Positions 16,010-25,036 of a stretch of 51,158 nucleotides of DNA are shown here, piece by piece. Under the pieces are notes generated by a model. The model searched no databases, had not been told where the DNA came from, and worked only from the letters and a program-made list of their open reading frames with translations. The stretch is from Halomonas sp. NO4. GTDB taxonomy: Bacteria > Pseudomonadota > Gammaproteobacteria > Pseudomonadales > Halomonadaceae. Location: the NCBI RefSeq assembly GCF_010994375.1, contig NZ_WHMA01000023.1:1-51158 (forward strand), read 5' to 3'. Positions within the stretch are counted from its first letter, which is position 1, and every line of letters starts with the position of its first letter. A program made the translations under genes and the position numbers.

Positions 16010-16669
16010 ATGAGTCTGCGAATCGGTGATACCGCACCGGACTTCACGGCACAGACCACCCAAGGCACGCTGAATTTCCACGAGTGGGTTGGCGACAGCT
16101 GGTGCATCCTGTTTTCCCACCCCAAGGACTTCACCCCGGTGTGCACCACCGAGCTGGGCTACATGGCCAAGCTGAAGCCGGAGTTCGACAAGCGCAACAC
16201 CAAGATCATCGGCCTCTCCGTGGATCCGGTGGACAACCATGCCGCCTGGTCGAAGGACATCGAGGAAACCCAGGGGGCCGCCCCGAACTTCCCGATGATC
16301 GGCGACGACCAGTTGGAAGTGGCCAAGCTCTACGACATGCTGCCCGCCGAGCTCGAGGGGTCGGCCGAAGGCCGTACGCCGGCCGACAACGCCACGGTGC
16401 GCTCGGTATTCGTCATCGGCCCCGACAAGAAGGTCAAGGCGATGCTGATCTACCCCATGACCAGCGGGCGCGACTTCAACGAGGTGCTGCGTCTGCTCGA
16501 CTCCGTGCAGCTGACCGCCCAGCACACCGTCGCCACCCCGGTGAACTGGAAACCCGGCGAGGACGTCATCATCCCGCCCTCGGTGAGCGACGAGGAAGCA
16601 CGGAAGAAGTACCCGGAAGGCTACACGACCCTCAAGCCCTACCTGCGCACGGTCAAGCAACCCTCCTGA
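16010..16669 (+). CDS. 1-Cys peroxiredoxin (Prx6 type)
   Basis: This cytoplasmic thiol peroxidase reduces H2O2 and organic peroxides. It has 219 residues with the active site HPKDFTPVCTTELG, where C45 is the peroxidatic cysteine and T42 its usual partner. A second cysteine, C32, is not at a classical resolving position. The long C-terminal domain (VNWKPGEDVIIPPSVSDEEA, ending TLKPYLRTVKQPS) is typical of the Prx6 subfamily rather than AhpC. GAGAGGTT precedes the ATG. The unusual duplicated DNA upstream may control expression. The gene is followed by a bidirectional terminator shared with ppc. Confidence 0.95.
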   Translation: MSLRIGDTAPDFTAQTTQGTLNFHEWVGDSWCILFSHPKDFTPVCTTELGYMAKLKPEFDKRNTKIIGLSVDPVDNHAAWSKDIEETQGAAPNFPMIGDDQLEVAKLYDMLPAELEGSAEGRTPADNATVRSVFVIGPDKKVKAMLIYPMTSGRDFNEVLRLLDSVQLTAQHTVATPVNWKPGEDVIIPPSVSDEEARKKYPEGYTTLKPYLRTVKQPS

Positions 16670-16691
16670 CCCGCAGCGACCGCCCGAACCC

Positions 16692-16719
16692 GAAACGCCC
16701 CGGCATGCCGGGGCGTTTC
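16692..16719. terminator. Bidirectional terminator between the peroxiredoxin gene and ppc
   Basis: The 28-bp sequence at 16692-16719 is a perfect palindrome whose arms read GAAACGCCCCGGCA and TGCCGGGGCGTTTC. It lies between convergent genes. The T tracts are short. Confidence 0.8.
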
Positions 16720-16768
16720 ATTGGCGGGGCACATCATGCCGAGAACAGTCTACGAGCGCCGTCACTTA

Positions 16769-19417
16769 TCAGCCGGTGTTGCGCAGACCGGCAGCAATCC
16801 CCGCCATGGTCACCATCAGGGCCCGGGTGAGCTCGCCGCTTATGGCGCCGTCGGCGTCGCGATTGCGCTGCAGCAACTCCGCCTGCAGTCCGTGCAGCGG
16901 ATCGATGTAGGGGTTGCGCACCTCGATGGCTTGACGGATCAGCGGCGTCTGCTCCAGCAGCACCCCCTCGTCGAGGATCTCCAACACCACCCCCTGCAGG
17001 CGCGTGAATCGCTCGCGCAGCGACTCGCCCAGCGCCTTGAGGGCCGGTTCGTCGACCAGACGCCGCTCGTAGTAGGTGGCGATCCCCACGTCGGCCTTGG
17101 CCAACAGCATCTCCAGCATGTCCAGATAGGTGCCGAAGAAGGGCCAGCGGTCGCGCATCTCGCGTAGCACCTCGAGACCGCCCTCCTCCCCCACCCGCGT
17201 GGCGAAGGCCTCGCCGCTGCCCAGCCAGGCGGGCAGCATCAGGCGGATCTGCGTCCAGGCAAAGATCCAGGGAATGGCGCGCAGCGTCTCCACGCCGCCG
17301 TCCTGACGCCGCTTGGTGGGTCGCGACCCCAACGGTAGACGCCCCAGCGCCCCCTCCGGAGTAACCGCACGAAAATAGGGCACGAAATCCGGATTCTCGC
17401 GGACCACGCCCACATAGGCGCGATGGGCGATCTCGGCCAAGCGATCCATCTCCTCGCGCCAGTGCGGCTCGGGGGCGGGCGGCGGCAGCAGAGTCGCCTC
17501 GAGCACCGCGCAGGCGTAGATCTCCATGGAGCGCAGGGCGATGTCCGGCTGGCCGAACTTGAAGCGGATCATCTCGCCCTGCTCGGTGACGCGCAGGCTG
17601 CCGTTCACCGACCCGGGGGGCTGGGAGAGGATGGCCGCGTGGGCCGGGCCGCCACCGCGGCCCACGGCCCCGCCACGACCGTGGAAGAGGGTCAGGTTGA
17701 CACCGTGCTGACGGCATACCCCCACCAGGCGCTCCTGGGCACGGTACTGAGCCCAGGCGGCGGCCAGCTGGCCGGCATCCTTGGCCGAATCCGAATAGCC
17801 GATCATCACCTCCTGGCTGTCGCCGGCGAGCGACCGGTAGCCGGGCAGCGCGAGCAGGCGATCGATGACGTCGGGGGCGCGATTGAGGTCGTCGAGGGTC
17901 TCGAACAGCGGCGCGATGGGCAGCGACACCTCGCCGCCCACCTCCTTCATCAGCAGTGCCACGGTGAGCACGTCCGACGGCTGGCCAGCCATGGAAATGA
18001 CGTAGGTCCCCAGCGCCTCGCAGTGCTCGCCGGCGATGACACGGAAGGTGTCGAGCACTTCGCGGGTCTCGGTCGAACACTCCCAGCGCCGCGGGATCAG
18101 CGGCCGGCGCGACTCCAGCTCGGCGAGCAGGAAGGCCTGGCGCTGCTCCTCGCTCCAGTCACGGTAATGGCCGAGCTCCAGGGCATCGGTGAGCTCCTCC
18201 ATCACCTGGGCGTGGCGGCTCGCCTCCTGGCGGATGTCGAGCTTGGTGAGACTCACCCCGAACACCGCCACTCGGCGCAGGGTGTCGAGCAGCACGCCAT
18301 TGGCAATGGTGTCGAGGCCCACGTCGCACAGCGAGCGGTAGCAGGCGAGCAGCGGTGAATAGAGCTGATCGCGGGTCTCGATGATCGGCCCGCCCTCGAA
18401 GCTTTTGCCGTCGAGCTGGGCCTTGGCCCAGTCGCGGGTCGCCTCGACCCGGCTTGCCAGGCGCTTGAGCAGCTCGCGGTAGGGTTCGGCGACGTCGCCC
18501 ACCTCGGCCTTGAGCGCGGTGTTGGCCTTCCACATGGAGAGCTCGGCCTTGAGCTGGTCGAGGTCGCGCAGGTAGAGGTCCGCCGCCATCCAGCGCCCCA
18601 GCAGCAGCACCTCGCGGGTGACCTTGGACGTGACGTTGGGGTTCCCGTCACGGTCGCCGCCCATCCAGGAGGCGAAGACCAGGGGCGAGGCATCCAGCGG
18701 CAGCCGCTCGCCGGCGGTCTCCAGCAGCAGGTTGTCGAGGTCGCGATGGAAGGCCGGCACTGCCTGCCACAGCGAGTTCTCGATCACAGCGAAGCCCCAC
18801 TTCGCCTCGTCCACCGGGGTGGGTCGCTCGTGACGAATCTCGTCGGTGTGCCACGCCTGACTGATCAGTTCCTCGAGGCGGCCGCGGGCGCGGCTGGCCC
18901 GCTCCGGGTAGTCCGCGGAGGATTCGATGATCGACAGGCACTCGTCGATGGCGTCGTACTTCTGGATCAGGGTGCGACGGATGACCTCGGTGGGGTGGGC
19001 GGTAAGCACCAGCTCGACGCGCATGGCGGCGAGCGTCTCCACCAGCTTGCGCGGCGAGTGGCCGGCGCCGCGGGCGCGCTCGAGCAGCTCGCCGAGTACC
19101 GGCTGGCTGCCGGGCTTGTAGTCCTCCACCCGGCGGAAGCGGGCGCGATAGTGCTGCTCGGCGATGTTGGCCAGGTTGAGGAACTGATTGAAGGCGCGGG
19201 TCACCGGCAGCAGGTCGCGATCCGGCAGCTTGCGCAGGTAGTCGATCAGCTCGCGGCTGCTCTGGGCATCGCCCTGGCGCCCCTGCTTGGCCAGGCCGCG
19301 AATGGTCTCGATACGGTCGACGAACCCCGCGCCCAGGTCGTCGGCAATGGTACGCCCCAGGCTGTCGCCCAGGACACGCACGTTGTCGCGCAGCGATTCG
19401 TGCAGGTCGTTGCTCAT
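16769..19417 (-). CDS. ppc: Phosphoenolpyruvate carboxylase
   Basis: Ppc carboxylates PEP to oxaloacetate, refilling the TCA cycle. The 882-residue length fits the bacterial enzyme. Hallmarks include VLTAHPTEVIRRTLIQKYD with the catalytic His, MGGDRDGNPNVT, the FHGRGGAVGRGGGP loop and a C-terminus ending GLRNTG, where the terminal glycine is conserved. The start overlaps the mazG stop by ATGA, and GAGGAAAA lies upstream. Being the last gene of a relA-mazG-ppc chain, its level may be linked to the stringent response locus (inference). Confidence 0.97.
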   Translation of the reverse strand: MSNDLHESLRDNVRVLGDSLGRTIADDLGAGFVDRIETIRGLAKQGRQGDAQSSRELIDYLRKLPDRDLLPVTRAFNQFLNLANIAEQHYRARFRRVEDYKPGSQPVLGELLERARGAGHSPRKLVETLAAMRVELVLTAHPTEVIRRTLIQKYDAIDECLSIIESSADYPERASRARGRLEELISQAWHTDEIRHERPTPVDEAKWGFAVIENSLWQAVPAFHRDLDNLLLETAGERLPLDASPLVFASWMGGDRDGNPNVTSKVTREVLLLGRWMAADLYLRDLDQLKAELSMWKANTALKAEVGDVAEPYRELLKRLASRVEATRDWAKAQLDGKSFEGGPIIETRDQLYSPLLACYRSLCDVGLDTIANGVLLDTLRRVAVFGVSLTKLDIRQEASRHAQVMEELTDALELGHYRDWSEEQRQAFLLAELESRRPLIPRRWECSTETREVLDTFRVIAGEHCEALGTYVISMAGQPSDVLTVALLMKEVGGEVSLPIAPLFETLDDLNRAPDVIDRLLALPGYRSLAGDSQEVMIGYSDSAKDAGQLAAAWAQYRAQERLVGVCRQHGVNLTLFHGRGGAVGRGGGPAHAAILSQPPGSVNGSLRVTEQGEMIRFKFGQPDIALRSMEIYACAVLEATLLPPPAPEPHWREEMDRLAEIAHRAYVGVVRENPDFVPYFRAVTPEGALGRLPLGSRPTKRRQDGGVETLRAIPWIFAWTQIRLMLPAWLGSGEAFATRVGEEGGLEVLREMRDRWPFFGTYLDMLEMLLAKADVGIATYYERRLVDEPALKALGESLRERFTRLQGVVLEILDEGVLLEQTPLIRQAIEVRNPYIDPLHGLQAELLQRNRDADGAISGELTRALMVTMAGIAAGLRNTG

Positions 19418-20310
19418 GGCCGTTTTCCTCGCAAGGCTGGAGCTGAGGGGGTGTCGTGCTGCTTGGCGTGCTGCCAGTGCGCCTCCAGGGTGTCCAGATC
19501 GACGTCCTGGGGGCGGATGCCGCGTGCGGCCAGGGCCGTCTCGACATGCCGGAAGCGGCGCTCGAACTTGGCGTTGGTGTCGCGCAGGCAGCGTTCGGGG
19601 TCGGCCTTGAGGGTCCGCGCCAGATTGGTCACGGCGAACAGCAGGTCGCCCACCTCCTCGGCGGCGTGGTCGTGATCGCCGTGGGCCAGCGCCTCCTCCA
19701 CCTCGTCGAGCTCCTCGCGGATCTTGGCGATCACGCCGCGGGCGTCGGGCCAGTCGAAGCCGACCCGCGCCACCCGCTTGGAGAGCTTGGCCGCCCTGGA
19801 GAGGGCGGGCAGGGCGCGCGGCACATCGTCCAGCACCGAGGCCGGGGCGCCGTCGGTATCCGCGGTGCCGGTGGTGTCGCTGGCCCGCTCGGCGCGCTCC
19901 TCGGCCTTGAGCGCCTCCCAGCGCGAGTGGACCTGACGGGTCTCGATCGCCTCGGCGCTGACCCCGGGCGGGCGCCGCGAGGTCAGGGTCCCATCGGGGA
20001 AGACGTGAGGGTGGCGGCGCAGCATCTTGGCGGTCAAGGCGTGTACCACATCATGGAAGTCGAAACGCCCCTCCTCACGACCGAACTGACTGTAGTAGAC
20101 CACCTGGAAGAGCAGATCGCCGAGCTCGCCGGGCAGCTCGTCGAAGGCGCGCCGCTCGATGGCGTCGGCGACCTCGTAGGCCTCCTCCAGGGTGTGGGGC
20201 ACGATGGAGTCCCAGTCCTGCTTAAGGTCCCAGGGGCAGCCCTGCTCGGCGTCGCGCAGCACCGCCATCAGGTTCAGAAGGTCCTGCAGGTCGTGGCGTG
20301 TCTCGCTCAT
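19414..20310 (-). CDS. mazG: Nucleoside triphosphate pyrophosphohydrolase MazG
   Basis: MazG hydrolyses NTPs, removes aberrant nucleotides and can lower ppGpp by depleting its precursors. The protein has 298 residues with two MazG folds. The first includes CPWDLKQDWDSIVPHTLEEA and ELPGELGDLLFQVVYYSQFG; the second has REELDEVEEALAHGDHDHAA followed by EEVGDLLFAVTNLAR. Both carry the metal-binding E-E/x-x-E/D pattern. A linker rich in Ala, Thr and Asp (about residues 140-165) joins them. The start at 20310 overlaps the relA stop (ATGA), and the stop overlaps the ppc start (ATGA). Confidence 0.95.
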   Translation of the reverse strand: MSETRHDLQDLLNLMAVLRDAEQGCPWDLKQDWDSIVPHTLEEAYEVADAIERRAFDELPGELGDLLFQVVYYSQFGREEGRFDFHDVVHALTAKMLRRHPHVFPDGTLTSRRPPGVSAEAIETRQVHSRWEALKAEERAERASDTTGTADTDGAPASVLDDVPRALPALSRAAKLSKRVARVGFDWPDARGVIAKIREELDEVEEALAHGDHDHAAEEVGDLLFAVTNLARTLKADPERCLRDTNAKFERRFRHVETALAARGIRPQDVDLDTLEAHWQHAKQHDTPSAPALRGKRP

Positions 20311-22583
20311 GCCTTCTTCCTCTTCGCTTTCTTGCCCTTGGCACCGCTGCGCAGACGCTTGACGTCGATGACATTGGACAGCTGCTGGATGCGCGAGAAG
20401 AGCCTGCCCAGGGTCTCCAGGCCGTCGACCTCCACGGTGATGCGCATCCGCGCGATGCCGTCGCGGGTGTCGGTCAGGGTGTTGACCGAGAGCACGTTGA
20501 CGCGGTCGTGGCTGAGCACGCCAGTGACGTCGCGCAGCAGGCCGGAGCGGTCCCAGGCCTGGATCTCGATGTCCACCGGGTACTGGGTGTGGGCGCGCTC
20601 GCCCCACTCCACCTCGATCACCCGCTGCGGCTCATCGACGCGCAGCTGCAGGATGTTGGGGCAATCCTGGCGGTGCACGGTGACGCCGCGTCCTTGGGTG
20701 ATGAAGCCGACGATGGGGTCGCCGGGTACCGGGTGACAGCAGTTGGCCATGCTGGTCTTGAGGTTGCCCACGCCGAGCACGGTAATGTCGCTGGCCGTGC
20801 CCTTGCCGGTGTCACGGCGCGGCTTGGCCAACAGGCGATCGAGCTGTTCCTGGTCATCGCTCTCGCCGAACAGCTGCTGGGCCTGGTGCAGCACCTGACC
20901 GACGCGCAGGTCGCCGGCGCCGAGCGCCGCGTACATGTCGTCCGCGGTGGTGTAGTTCACCTTGTGGGCCAGGGTTTCGAGGTCCATGCCCTCGATATCC
21001 AGGCGCTTCATCTCGCGCTCGAAGAGCGCCTTGCCCTCCTCGAGGTTCTGGCTGCGCGCCTGGTGCTTGAACCAGGCCTGGATCTTGGCGCGCGCCCGCG
21101 ACGTGCGCACATAGCCGAGGTTGGGATTGAGCCAGTCGCGGCTCGGCCCGCCTTTGGTGGCGGTGAGGATCTCCACCTGTTGACCGGTCTTGAGCCGGTA
21201 GGTGAGCGGCACGATGCGCCCGTTGACCTTGGCGCCGCGGCAACGGTGGCCCACCTCGGTGTGCACGCGGTAAGCAAAGTCGATGGGCGTGGCGACGCGC
21301 GGCATGTCGATGACGTGGCCATCCGGGGTGAAGACGTAGATGCGGTCCGGCGCCACGTCGCTGGAGAGCCCCTCGCGCAGGTCGCCCAGGTCGCCAACCT
21401 CTTCCTGCCACTCGAGCACCTGGCGCAGCCAGGCGATCTTCTCCTCGTAGCTGGTGCTCTTGGCCTTGGTGTCGTGACCCTTGTAGCGCCAGTGGGCGCA
21501 GACGCCGAGCTCGGCCTCCTCGTGCATGGCGAAGGTGCGGATCTGGATCTCCAGCACCTTGTTCTCGGGGCCGAGCACCGCGGTATGCAGCGACTGATAG
21601 CCGTTCTTCTTGGGATTGGCGATGTAGTCGTCGAACTCGTTGGGCACGTGGTGCCAGCGCGAATGCACCAGCCCCAGCACGGTGTAGCAGTCGGCTACCT
21701 CGGGCACCAGGATGCGCACCGCGCGCACGTCGTTGACCTGGGAGAAATCGATGCGCTTGCGCTTCATCTTGCGCCAGATCGAGTAGATGTGCTTGGCGCG
21801 ACCGTTGACGTCGTAGCGCGGAATCCCCTGGGCTCCGAGCATTCCCCGCAGGGTCTCGACCACGTCGTGGATGTAGCGGTCGCGGTCGACGCGCTTCTCG
21901 GCCAACTGCCGGGCGATGGTCTTGTACTCCTCCTCGTGGAGGTAGCGGAAGGAGAGATCCTCGAGCTCCCACTTGATCTGGCCGATCCCCAGACGGTGAG
22001 CAAGGGGCGCGTAGATGTCGAACACCTCGCGGGCGACGTGCTGCTGCTTCTCGCGCGGGGCGTCCTTGACCTGGCGCAAGGCGCAGGTGCGCTCGGCGAT
22101 CTTGATCAGCGCCACGCGCACGTCGTCGATCATGTTGACCAGCATCTTGCGCAGGTTGTCCTGCTGGTCGTGCTGCACCAGGCCCTGGGTCGGCGTCTGG
22201 GCGTTACTGATGGCGGCCATCTGCAGCACGCCATCGATCAGCTTGGCCACCTCGCTGCCGAAGCGCTTGGTCACTGCCTCGAGCGACAGCAGACCCTCAC
22301 GCACCGCCCGGTAGAGTACCGCGGCCTCCAGCACCGTCTGGTCGAGCTTGAGCTCGCCGAGGATGTCGGCCATCTCCAGGCCCATGCGATAGCTGGTCTC
22401 GGCCGGCAGCCAAGGCTTGTGGGGTCGCTCGGCAGCGCGGGCGAGACGCTGGGCCAGTTCGCAGGCCTCACGGAGCTCCTCTCGGTCGCGCAGCTTGACG
22501 TCCTCTTCCAGCCGGGCGAGCCAGTGGTCGATGTCGACTTCGCCGCTTGCGGTGAGCGGCTGGTCATCGCGCACTTTCACCAT
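20307..22583 (-). CDS. relA: (p)ppGpp synthetase RelA
   Basis: RelA is the ribosome-associated synthetase of the stringent response. The 758-residue protein starts MVKVRDDQPL after AAGGAG. The position where SpoT has a catalytic His-Asp is AAVLYRAVREG (Y91-R92), so the hydrolase site is dead and this is RelA rather than SpoT. The synthetase domain contains AKHIYSIWRKMKRKRIDFSQ, NPKKNGYQSLHTAVLGPE and EIQIRTFAMHEEAE. TGS (YVFTPDGHVIDMPRVATPID), Zn-finger (ANCCHPVPGDPIVGF) and ACT regions follow. It lies 4 nt after rlmD and overlaps mazG. Confidence 0.97.
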   Translation of the reverse strand: MVKVRDDQPLTASGEVDIDHWLARLEEDVKLRDREELREACELAQRLARAAERPHKPWLPAETSYRMGLEMADILGELKLDQTVLEAAVLYRAVREGLLSLEAVTKRFGSEVAKLIDGVLQMAAISNAQTPTQGLVQHDQQDNLRKMLVNMIDDVRVALIKIAERTCALRQVKDAPREKQQHVAREVFDIYAPLAHRLGIGQIKWELEDLSFRYLHEEEYKTIARQLAEKRVDRDRYIHDVVETLRGMLGAQGIPRYDVNGRAKHIYSIWRKMKRKRIDFSQVNDVRAVRILVPEVADCYTVLGLVHSRWHHVPNEFDDYIANPKKNGYQSLHTAVLGPENKVLEIQIRTFAMHEEAELGVCAHWRYKGHDTKAKSTSYEEKIAWLRQVLEWQEEVGDLGDLREGLSSDVAPDRIYVFTPDGHVIDMPRVATPIDFAYRVHTEVGHRCRGAKVNGRIVPLTYRLKTGQQVEILTATKGGPSRDWLNPNLGYVRTSRARAKIQAWFKHQARSQNLEEGKALFEREMKRLDIEGMDLETLAHKVNYTTADDMYAALGAGDLRVGQVLHQAQQLFGESDDQEQLDRLLAKPRRDTGKGTASDITVLGVGNLKTSMANCCHPVPGDPIVGFITQGRGVTVHRQDCPNILQLRVDEPQRVIEVEWGERAHTQYPVDIEIQAWDRSGLLRDVTGVLSHDRVNVLSVNTLTDTRDGIARMRITVEVDGLETLGRLFSRIQQLSNVIDVKRLRSGAKGKKAKRKKA

Positions 22584-22587
22584 ATCG

Positions 22588-24009
22588 TCAAGCTCCTTGC
22601 GCTGACGGCTGCCGCTCGGGGTGCTCGAACAGCAGCACGGATTCCAGGTGCGAGGTGTGCACGAACATGTCGGCCACCGCGACACGCCGGAGACAGTACC
22701 CTCCATGCACGAGGCGTGCCGCATCGCGAGCCAGCGTGGCCGGGTCGCAGGCGATATAGAGCACGCGCGGCACCGGATGGGCACACAGCGCCCGGCAGAC
22801 GGCCTCGGCGCCGTCGCGCGGCGGATCGAGCAGCACGGCGTCCGGTGCCTGCGTGGCCAGCAGCGCCGCCACGGCGCCGGCCTCGCTCAGATCGGCCTGC
22901 TCGGCGGTCACCGTCAGGGCGTTGTGTTGGGCATTGTCGATCAGGCGCTGCACCATGGCCAGGTGTCCCTCGGCGGCGGCTACCCGAGCTCCGTCGGCGG
23001 CCAGCGGCAGGCTGAAGTTGCCGATACCGGCGTAGAGGTCGAGCAGGCGCTCCCCGGCGAGCGGCGCCAGCCAGGCGCGCGCCGTGGCCACCAGGCGGCG
23101 GTTGACCGCCGCATTGACCTGCACGAAGTCCCCCGGGGCGAAGCCCAGACGCAGACTGTCGTCGGGGCCCGCCCCGGGCAGCGCGTAGTGGAGGTCAGGG
23201 GCATCGCCGAGCCAGGCGAATGCCGGGCCGTCACGGCCCAGCCAGCGGCCCACCGCCACGCCCTGGGCTGCACCGAACGCCTGCCAGCACCGGCGGTCCG
23301 CCGCGTTCTCGCGCAGCTGACGCACCACGACGGCCGTGCCGCCGTCGCTGTCGATCAGCTCCACATGGCCTACCTGGCGCGGCGCTGCTAGCGCTTCGAG
23401 TAGCTCGCGCAGGGGGCCAAGCAGCGCCTCGAGCCGCGGCACCAGCACGCGGCAGGTGGTGATATCCACCAGGTGGCTGGCGTGGCGCTCGCGAAAGCCC
23501 AGGTGCACCCGGCCTTCGCTGTCCACCTTGACACCCAGCCGGGCGCGCCGCCGATAGGCGGTATCGGGCTCGGCCAGGAGCTCGGGCGGCTCCGCGAGGG
23601 CCACGCCCTCGCGCGCCAGCAGGTCGACCAGCACCGCCGACTTATGCGCACGCTGCCCGTCGAGCGACAGGTGCTGCAGGTCGCAGCCACCGCACTGGGC
23701 GTAGTGGGGACAGGGCGGCGTGACACGCCGGGGCGAGGCCTCGACCAGCGTGCGGACGTGCGCTTCGTCATAGCGCTTGCGCGCGCGATGCACGGCGACC
23801 GTCACCCGTTCGCCGGGCAGCGCGCCCTCAACGAACAGTGCCTTGCCATCCGGGGCATGGGCCACCCCGCGCCCGTCGTGGGCGAGGCGTTCGATTCTCA
23901 CCGCGGCGTCTTGCGCGCCGGCCGCCGGGGGTGTCGTCGCCGACGCGGCCTGGCGCTGCAGCCCCGAGACGCCACTGCGCCGCCGCGTGGGGCGGCGTTT
24001 GCCGAGCAT
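22588..24009 (-). CDS. rlmD: 23S rRNA m5U1939 methyltransferase
   Basis: RlmD (RumA) methylates U1939 of 23S rRNA with SAM. The protein has 473 residues: a TRAM domain (VRIERLAHDGRGVAHAPDGK), the iron-sulfur cysteine cluster CPHYAQCGGC, and a methyltransferase domain with DLYAGIGNFSLPLA and LLDPPRDGAE. The catalytic cysteine is in YIACDPATLARD. The ATG at 24009 is preferred over the in-frame GTG six bases upstream, because GAGG then lies at normal distance. The N-terminal tail (GKRRPTRRRSGVSG) is basic. It is in the cysM-rlmD-relA-mazG-ppc chain; rlmD-relA-mazG order next to barA/gacS is also found in E. coli. Confidence 0.95.
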   Translation of the reverse strand: MLGKRRPTRRRSGVSGLQRQAASATTPPAAGAQDAAVRIERLAHDGRGVAHAPDGKALFVEGALPGERVTVAVHRARKRYDEAHVRTLVEASPRRVTPPCPHYAQCGGCDLQHLSLDGQRAHKSAVLVDLLAREGVALAEPPELLAEPDTAYRRRARLGVKVDSEGRVHLGFRERHASHLVDITTCRVLVPRLEALLGPLRELLEALAAPRQVGHVELIDSDGGTAVVVRQLRENAADRRCWQAFGAAQGVAVGRWLGRDGPAFAWLGDAPDLHYALPGAGPDDSLRLGFAPGDFVQVNAAVNRRLVATARAWLAPLAGERLLDLYAGIGNFSLPLAADGARVAAAEGHLAMVQRLIDNAQHNALTVTAEQADLSEAGAVAALLATQAPDAVLLDPPRDGAEAVCRALCAHPVPRVLYIACDPATLARDAARLVHGGYCLRRVAVADMFVHTSHLESVLLFEHPERQPSAQGA

Positions 24010-24016
24010 GGCCACC

Positions 24017-24913
24017 TCAGGCCTCCGGGGCGAACAGGCCGGTGGAGAGGTAACGATCGCCGCGGTCGCAGACGATGAACACGATCACCGCGTCCTCGAC
24101 CTGCTCGGCGACGCGCAGCGCACCGGCGAGGGCACCGCCGGAGGAGACGCCAGCCAGGATGCCCTCCTCGCGAGCCAGGCGGCGCATGTTCTCCTCGGCC
24201 TCGTGCTGGCCGATGTCCAGTACCCGGTCGACGCGGCGGCTGTCGAAGATGCGCGGCAGGTAGGCCTCGGGCCAGCGGCGGATGCCGGCAATGCTGGCGC
24301 CATCCTCGGGCTGCAGGCCGACAATCTCGACCGCGGGGTTGCGCTCCTTGAGGTAGCGCGACACCCCCATGATGGTGCCGGTGGTGCCCATGGAGCTGAC
24401 GAAATGGGTGACGCGTCCCTCGGTCTGCTCCCAGATCTCCGGGCCGGTGCCCTGATAGTGGGAGAGGGGATTGTCCGGGTTGGCGAACTGGTCGAGGCGC
24501 TTGCCGTCGCCACGCGCGATCAGTGTCTCGGCGAGGTCGCGGGCCTCCTCCATGCCGCCCTCCTTGCTGACCGTGATCAGCTGGGCGCCGTAGGCAGCCA
24601 TGGCCTGCTTGCGCTCGCTGGAGGCGCTCTCGGGCATGATCAGCACCATGCGATAGCCCTTGATGGCGGCAGCCATGGCGAGCGCGATGCCGGTATTGCC
24701 GGAGGTTGCCTCGACCAGGGTGTCACCAGGGGCGATCTCGCCGCGCGCCTCGGCCTGTTCGAGCATGGAGAGGGCCGGACGATCCTTCACCGAGCCGGCC
24801 GGGTTGTTGCCCTCGAGCTTGGCGAGCAGGGTATTGTTGCGCCCCGCCGTGAGTCGCTTGAGGCGTACCAGGGGCGTGTGGCCGATGACTGTCTCGATGG
24901 TGGGAAAAGGCAT
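24017..24913 (-). CDS. cysM: Cysteine synthase B
   Basis: This PLP enzyme forms cysteine (or S-sulfocysteine from thiosulfate) from O-acetylserine. It has 298 residues, starting MPFPTIETVIGHTPLVRLKR after TAAGGA. The PLP lysine is K43 in NNPAGSVKDRPA, followed by the substrate loop EATSGNTGIALA and the phosphate-binding SSMGTTGTIMG. The GSVKDRP form and the short length fit CysM rather than CysK. It is the first gene of the minus-strand chain and is divergent from gacS. Confidence 0.93.
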   Translation of the reverse strand: MPFPTIETVIGHTPLVRLKRLTAGRNNTLLAKLEGNNPAGSVKDRPALSMLEQAEARGEIAPGDTLVEATSGNTGIALAMAAAIKGYRMVLIMPESASSERKQAMAAYGAQLITVSKEGGMEEARDLAETLIARGDGKRLDQFANPDNPLSHYQGTGPEIWEQTEGRVTHFVSSMGTTGTIMGVSRYLKERNPAVEIVGLQPEDGASIAGIRRWPEAYLPRIFDSRRVDRVLDIGQHEAEENMRRLAREEGILAGVSSGGALAGALRVAEQVEDAVIVFIVCDRGDRYLSTGLFAPEA

Positions 24914-25036
24914 GAAACCGTCCTTAGGAAAAGGGCATTGCAACATTATATCCGGGGGGCCATCCACTGGACAGGCCAGCCACCGAGCTGTGGCATACTG
25001 GAGGCGCCACCCCCTGTCCCGACCAAGGAAGCTGCA

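Noticed and set aside
24968..24999. gacS promoter TGGACA / CATACT
   Set aside because: Good hexamers but a 20-base spacer; kept out of the feature list.
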